A stretch of 7,372 bases of DNA, taken from positions 1 to 7,372 of the forward strand of contig DASZLR010000293.1 of assembly GCA_035552275.1 (NCBI GenBank), read 5' to 3'. Source of the stretch: DASVLX01 sp035552275 (GTDB lineage Bacteria; Actinomycetota; Actinomycetes; Mycobacteriales; Pseudonocardiaceae). Below the pieces are notes generated by a model. It saw nothing but the letters and a program-made list of their open reading frames with translations. It did not search any database and was not told where the DNA came from. The translations under genes were made by a program, and so were the position numbers. Below are positions 4,809-7,372 of this stretch, in pieces (within the stretch, counting starts at the first letter, position 1; each line of letters starts with the position of its first letter).

Positions 4809-6445
4809 GAGTTGCCTCCAGACCGGGCCAGCCGCCGGGCGATATCGGCCCGCAGCGCCTTCTTGTCGATCTTGCCGACCTTGGTGGTGGTCAGCGCGCG
4901 GACAGCCACCAAGTGCTCCGGAAACTTGAACCGCGCGGCGCCGGCCCGCTCCATCGCCGCGCACACGTCCGCCAGCGTGACGACCACTCCGGGCTCGGGC
5001 ACCACGTACAGGCAGACCCGCTCGCCCAGGTCTGGATCGGGCATCGCCACCGCGGCCGCCATGCTCACCCCCGGCACCCGATAGGCGAAGTTCTCGATCT
5101 CCTCGGCGGAGATGTTCTCGCCGCCCCGGTTGATCATGTCCTTGTCCCGGCCTTCGACGACCAGATTGCCATCGGCGCGCAACCGGACCACATCGCCGGT
5201 GCGATACCAGCCGTCCACTGTGAACGCTCGGGTATTCTGCTCCTCGGCCCGGTAGTAGCCGCGCGGCGTGTACGGGCCCCGGGTGAGCAGCAGCCCCGGC
5301 TGCCCGTCCGGCACCGGCTCACCGAGCTCATCCACCACCAAAAGCTCGTCGTCCGGACACATTGGACGGCCCTGAGTGGTGCGGATGACGTCCTCCGGAT
5401 CGTCCAGCCGGGTGTAGTTGAGCAGGCCCTCCGCCATCCCGAACACCTGCTGCAAGGTGCAGTCCAGCTCGCGGCGGACCCGACTCGCCTGGTTGTCGGC
5501 CAGCCGGGCGCCGCCGACCTGGAGCACCCGCAGCGAACTCAGGTCACGGCTGGGATCGGCCCGGTGGTCATCCAGCCACCGCTGCGCGACGGCGGGCACC
5601 ACGGCGGTCGCGGTCACCCTCTCGCGCTCGATCGTCTCGAACGCCGTCACCGGGTCCACCGAGCCCAGCACCACCCGGCCGCCGGACAGCAGCGCGCCGA
5701 GCAACCCCGGGCAGGCGAGCGTGAAGTTGTGTGCCAGCGGCAGCGCCGCCAGGTACACGGTGTCCGGCCCGAATCCGCAGACCTCGGCACTGCGCCTGGC
5801 GTTGTAGGCGTAGTCGTCATGGGTGCGGGCGATCAGCTTCGGCAGGCCGGTGGTGCCGCCGGAGAGCAGGAACAGTGCGGTCGCCCGGCTTTCCGGCGAC
5901 GTGCTGCGCACCGGGTGAGCGGGTGCGGCGCAGAGGGCGCGGAGATCGACATGACCGGGAGCGGCATCGCCGGCGACCAGCACATGTCGCACGCTGGAGG
6001 TCGCGGCCGCGACCTCGGTCGCCATCGCTTGATGGTCGAAGCCCTTGTGCACGGCCGGCACCGCGATCGCGACCGCTTCGGCATGCGCGGCCAGATAGGA
6101 GATCTCGTGCTTGCGGTGCGCGGGCAATGCCAACACGGGCAGCACGCCCAGCCGCAGGCAGGCGTAGAGCAGCACCACGAATTCGACGGTGTTGGGCAGT
6201 TGCAGCACAATCCGGTCGTCCGCGCGCAGCCCGAGTTCGGCCAGCCGGATCGCGGCCCCGCCGGACCGATCGGCCAGCTCACGATGGGTCAGCCGCTGCT
6301 CGCCGGCCACCAGCGCGATCGCGTCCGGGTGGGCGTCCGCGACGGCCAGCAGCAGATCACCGAGCGCGCGGCCCTGCCAGTAGCCGCGTTCGACGTAGTG
6401 GGCGGCGTAGTCGGCCGGCCACGGAACGATTCCCTGCGTCAGCAT
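4805..6445 (-). CDS. sdgA: Salicylate-activating AMP-forming ligase (SdgA/EntE-like)
   Basis: The 546-residue protein is an adenylate-forming enzyme of the EntE/DhbE aryl-acid group. Visible motifs are the P-loop LLSGGTTGLPK (193-203), aromatic-site PLAHNF (236-241), GGARL (311-315), VFGMAEGLLNYTRLDD (334-349), YRTGD, the hinge region GRDKDMINRGGENISAEEIE, and the catalytic Lys525 in KVGKIDKK. Aligned by eye with Bacillus DhbE at a constant offset of 5, His234/Asn235 are His239/Asn240, Ser240 is Cys245 and Val337 is Leu342. Cys and Leu at those two places are what I recall for salicylate-activating relatives, while Ser and Val mark 2,3-dihydroxybenzoate. No carrier-protein or peptide synthetase gene is nearby; gentisate dioxygenase follows with a 4-nt overlap. 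So the likely product is salicylyl-CoA for degradation, as shown for SdgA of Streptomyces sp. WA46, and not a siderophore precursor. Start ATG 6445 has GGAGG 7 nt upstream and shares one base with the preceding stop (TGATG). Confidence 0.88.
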   Translation of the reverse strand: MLTQGIVPWPADYAAHYVERGYWQGRALGDLLLAVADAHPDAIALVAGEQRLTHRELADRSGGAAIRLAELGLRADDRIVLQLPNTVEFVVLLYACLRLGVLPVLALPAHRKHEISYLAAHAEAVAIAVPAVHKGFDHQAMATEVAAATSSVRHVLVAGDAAPGHVDLRALCAAPAHPVRSTSPESRATALFLLSGGTTGLPKLIARTHDDYAYNARRSAEVCGFGPDTVYLAALPLAHNFTLACPGLLGALLSGGRVVLGSVDPVTAFETIERERVTATAVVPAVAQRWLDDHRADPSRDLSSLRVLQVGGARLADNQASRVRRELDCTLQQVFGMAEGLLNYTRLDDPEDVIRTTQGRPMCPDDELLVVDELGEPVPDGQPGLLLTRGPYTPRGYYRAEEQNTRAFTVDGWYRTGDVVRLRADGNLVVEGRDKDMINRGGENISAEEIENFAYRVPGVSMAAAVAMPDPDLGERVCLYVVPEPGVVVTLADVCAAMERAGAARFKFPEHLVAVRALTTTKVGKIDKKALRADIARRLARSGGNS

Positions 6446-7372
6446 CAGCTGTCCTCCGTCCTGACGACCACGGCGTCCAGCGCCAGCAGACCGTCCGCGG
6501 TCACCCGCAGCGGGTTGATCTCGATCTCCGCCAGCCACGGGTTGGCGGCCAGCGCCCCGCCGAGCGCGGCCACCAGGGCGCCGAGCTCGGCCGGGTCCGC
6601 GACCGGGCCGCCGCGCCAGCCAGCCAGCAGTGTCCGCCCGGCGAGGTCTTCGCGCATCGCGGCGGCTTCGATGACCGACAGCGGCGCCAGCCGGATCGCC
6701 ACATCGGCCAACGCCTCGGCGGTGATGCCGCCCAGCCCCAGCAGCACGATCGGCCCGAACACCGGGTCGCGTCGGGCGCCGACCACCAGTTCCAGCCCGG
6801 CCGGCGCCATCGTCTCGACCAGGTATCGCCGCGCGCCGATGCCGTGCAGCGAGCGAAGTGCGTCATCGAGGTCGGTCGGCGTGCGGATGTTGAGGTGCAC
6901 GCCGCCGAGTTCGGTCTTGTGCGACACCGCGGCGTCCAGCACCTTCACCACCACGGGTCCGCCCAATTCGGCCAGTGCCGCGTGTGCCTGCTCGGGCGAA
7001 CCGCAGGCGCGGCGGGCCGGGGTGGCGATGTTCAGCCGAGCCAGGAGGTTCTTGGCCGCGTCCTCGTCCAGCGGCGCATCGGTGTCCGGAATGGACACTC
7101 CAGCGACGGGCGGCCCGGTGGTCGCTCGAATGTCGGCGTCCGCGACCAGTGCCCGGACCGCGTCGGCCGCCGCGGACGGGGTGGTCACGGTCGGAATGCC
7201 GATCTTGTGCAGGTGGGCGCGCTGCTCCCCGACCTGATCGGCCAGGCCGCCGACAGCGACCACGACGGGCGTTCCGGTGGGCACGCTCGCCACCAGATCC
7301 ACGCTGTCCGGCTCAACCAGCGCGTACAGCGTGAGCAGGTCGATGTTCTCGTCGGCGGCAACAGACCGCAGC
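6445..7372 (-). CDS. NDP-forming acyl-CoA synthetase, C-terminal part (5' end off window)
   Basis: The reading frame is open to the right edge, so this is the C-terminal 308 residues or so of a longer protein; whole enzymes of this kind have roughly 700 residues. The visible part starts in the CoA-ligase (succinyl-CoA synthetase-like) region, with TPVVVAVGGLADQ and KIGIPTVTTPSAAADAVRAL. It continues with an ATP-grasp domain: LLARLNIATP, GGPVVVKVLDAAVSHKTELGGV, LVVGARRDPVFGPIVLLGLGG and a closing EIEINPLRV, whose acids bind metal. The family makes acyl-CoA from an acid, CoA and ATP with release of ADP and Pi; the phosphohistidine segment would lie outside the window. A GTG at 7302 is an internal codon and not the likely start. 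It stands directly before the salicylate ligase (TGATG), so it is probably in the same operon. Its acyl substrate cannot be deduced, and some family members are protein acetyltransferases with an added GNAT domain, which cannot be excluded here. Confidence 0.88.
   Translation of the reverse strand, partial: LRSVAADENIDLLTLYALVEPDSVDLVASVPTGTPVVVAVGGLADQVGEQRAHLHKIGIPTVTTPSAAADAVRALVADADIRATTGPPVAGVSIPDTDAPLDEDAAKNLLARLNIATPARRACGSPEQAHAALAELGGPVVVKVLDAAVSHKTELGGVHLNIRTPTDLDDALRSLHGIGARRYLVETMAPAGLELVVGARRDPVFGPIVLLGLGGITAEALADVAIRLAPLSVIEAAAMREDLAGRTLLAGWRGGPVADPAELGALVAALGGALAANPWLAEIEINPLRVTADGLLALDAVVVRTEDS

Noticed and set aside
3730..4964. N-terminal extensions of the FAA-family hydrolase (to 3846) and of the dioxygenase (to 4964)
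   Set aside because: Both extensions lie inside the preceding gene in another frame. The internal ATG starts at 3729 and 4808 have ribosome binding sites and give normal family lengths.
4805..6445. Role of the aryl ligase in siderophore or antibiotic synthesis
   Set aside because: No isochorismate enzymes, carrier protein or peptide synthetase is present, whereas ring-cleavage genes overlap it directly; the residue code also favours salicylate.
4913..7237. Long open frame of more than 770 codons on the + strand
   Set aside because: It is antisense to the ligase and the NDP-forming synthetase, both with clear family motifs. Its protein has no recognisable domain, and it stays open because the GC-rich codon pattern of the true genes leaves few stop codons in the opposite strand.
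1..7372. Phage, transposon, CRISPR, tRNA or toxin-antitoxin content
   Set aside because: No transposase, integrase, spaced identical repeats, tRNA cloverleaf or toxin motif could be found on either strand; the region looks like ordinary catabolic chromosome apart from the regulator remnant.

Overview
The window reads as chromosomal DNA of a high-GC actinomycete. Third codon positions are almost all G or C, GTG starts occur, and a mycothiol-dependent maleylpyruvate isomerase is present; mycothiol is made only by Actinobacteria. The genus cannot be fixed from the sequence; a Streptomyces or a Pseudonocardiales member such as Amycolatopsis would fit.

Left part (1-1468). A 54-residue small protein overlaps by 4 nt (GTGA) the start of a LuxR/NarL-type regulator on the + strand, whose receiver domain has lost most of its phosphorylation-site residues. 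The regulator ends directly against the stop codon of a convergent small two-helix membrane protein with a Pro/Gly/Tyr tail (951-1271, - strand). Between that gene and the next lies a 197-nt spacer with weak hairpins and, on the + strand, a 22-codon fragment that closely matches the C-terminal end of the LuxR regulator (14 of the first 16 residues identical). It appears to be the remnant of a second, paralogous regulator gene.

Right part (1469-7372). Six - strand genes are packed as one probable operon, transcribed right to left. In order they are: an NDP-forming acyl-CoA synthetase (its 5' end lies beyond the right edge), an EntE/DhbE-like aryl acid ligase with residues expected for salicylate, gentisate 1,2-dioxygenase, a fumarylacetoacetase-family (fumarylpyruvate) hydrolase, mycothiol-dependent maleylpyruvate isomerase, and an alpha/beta hydrolase. 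The first five are joined by 1-nt or 4-nt stop/start overlaps; the last follows after 30 nt with a strong ribosome binding site.

The genes fit the CoA-dependent salicylate pathway described for Streptomyces sp. WA46 (sdg genes). Salicylate is activated to salicylyl-CoA, hydroxylated to gentisyl-CoA, released as gentisate, ring-opened to maleylpyruvate, isomerised to fumarylpyruvate and cleaved to fumarate and pyruvate. The salicylyl-CoA 5-hydroxylase is not in the window and probably lies upstream, beyond the right edge. The main points for a second look are the extra NDP-forming CoA ligase in the operon, the terminal hydrolase that resembles plant methyl-salicylate esterases, the unphosphorylatable-looking regulator with its small coupled partner, and the duplicated regulator tail flanking the membrane protein gene. 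I saw no RNA gene, insertion sequence, CRISPR array or phage feature.
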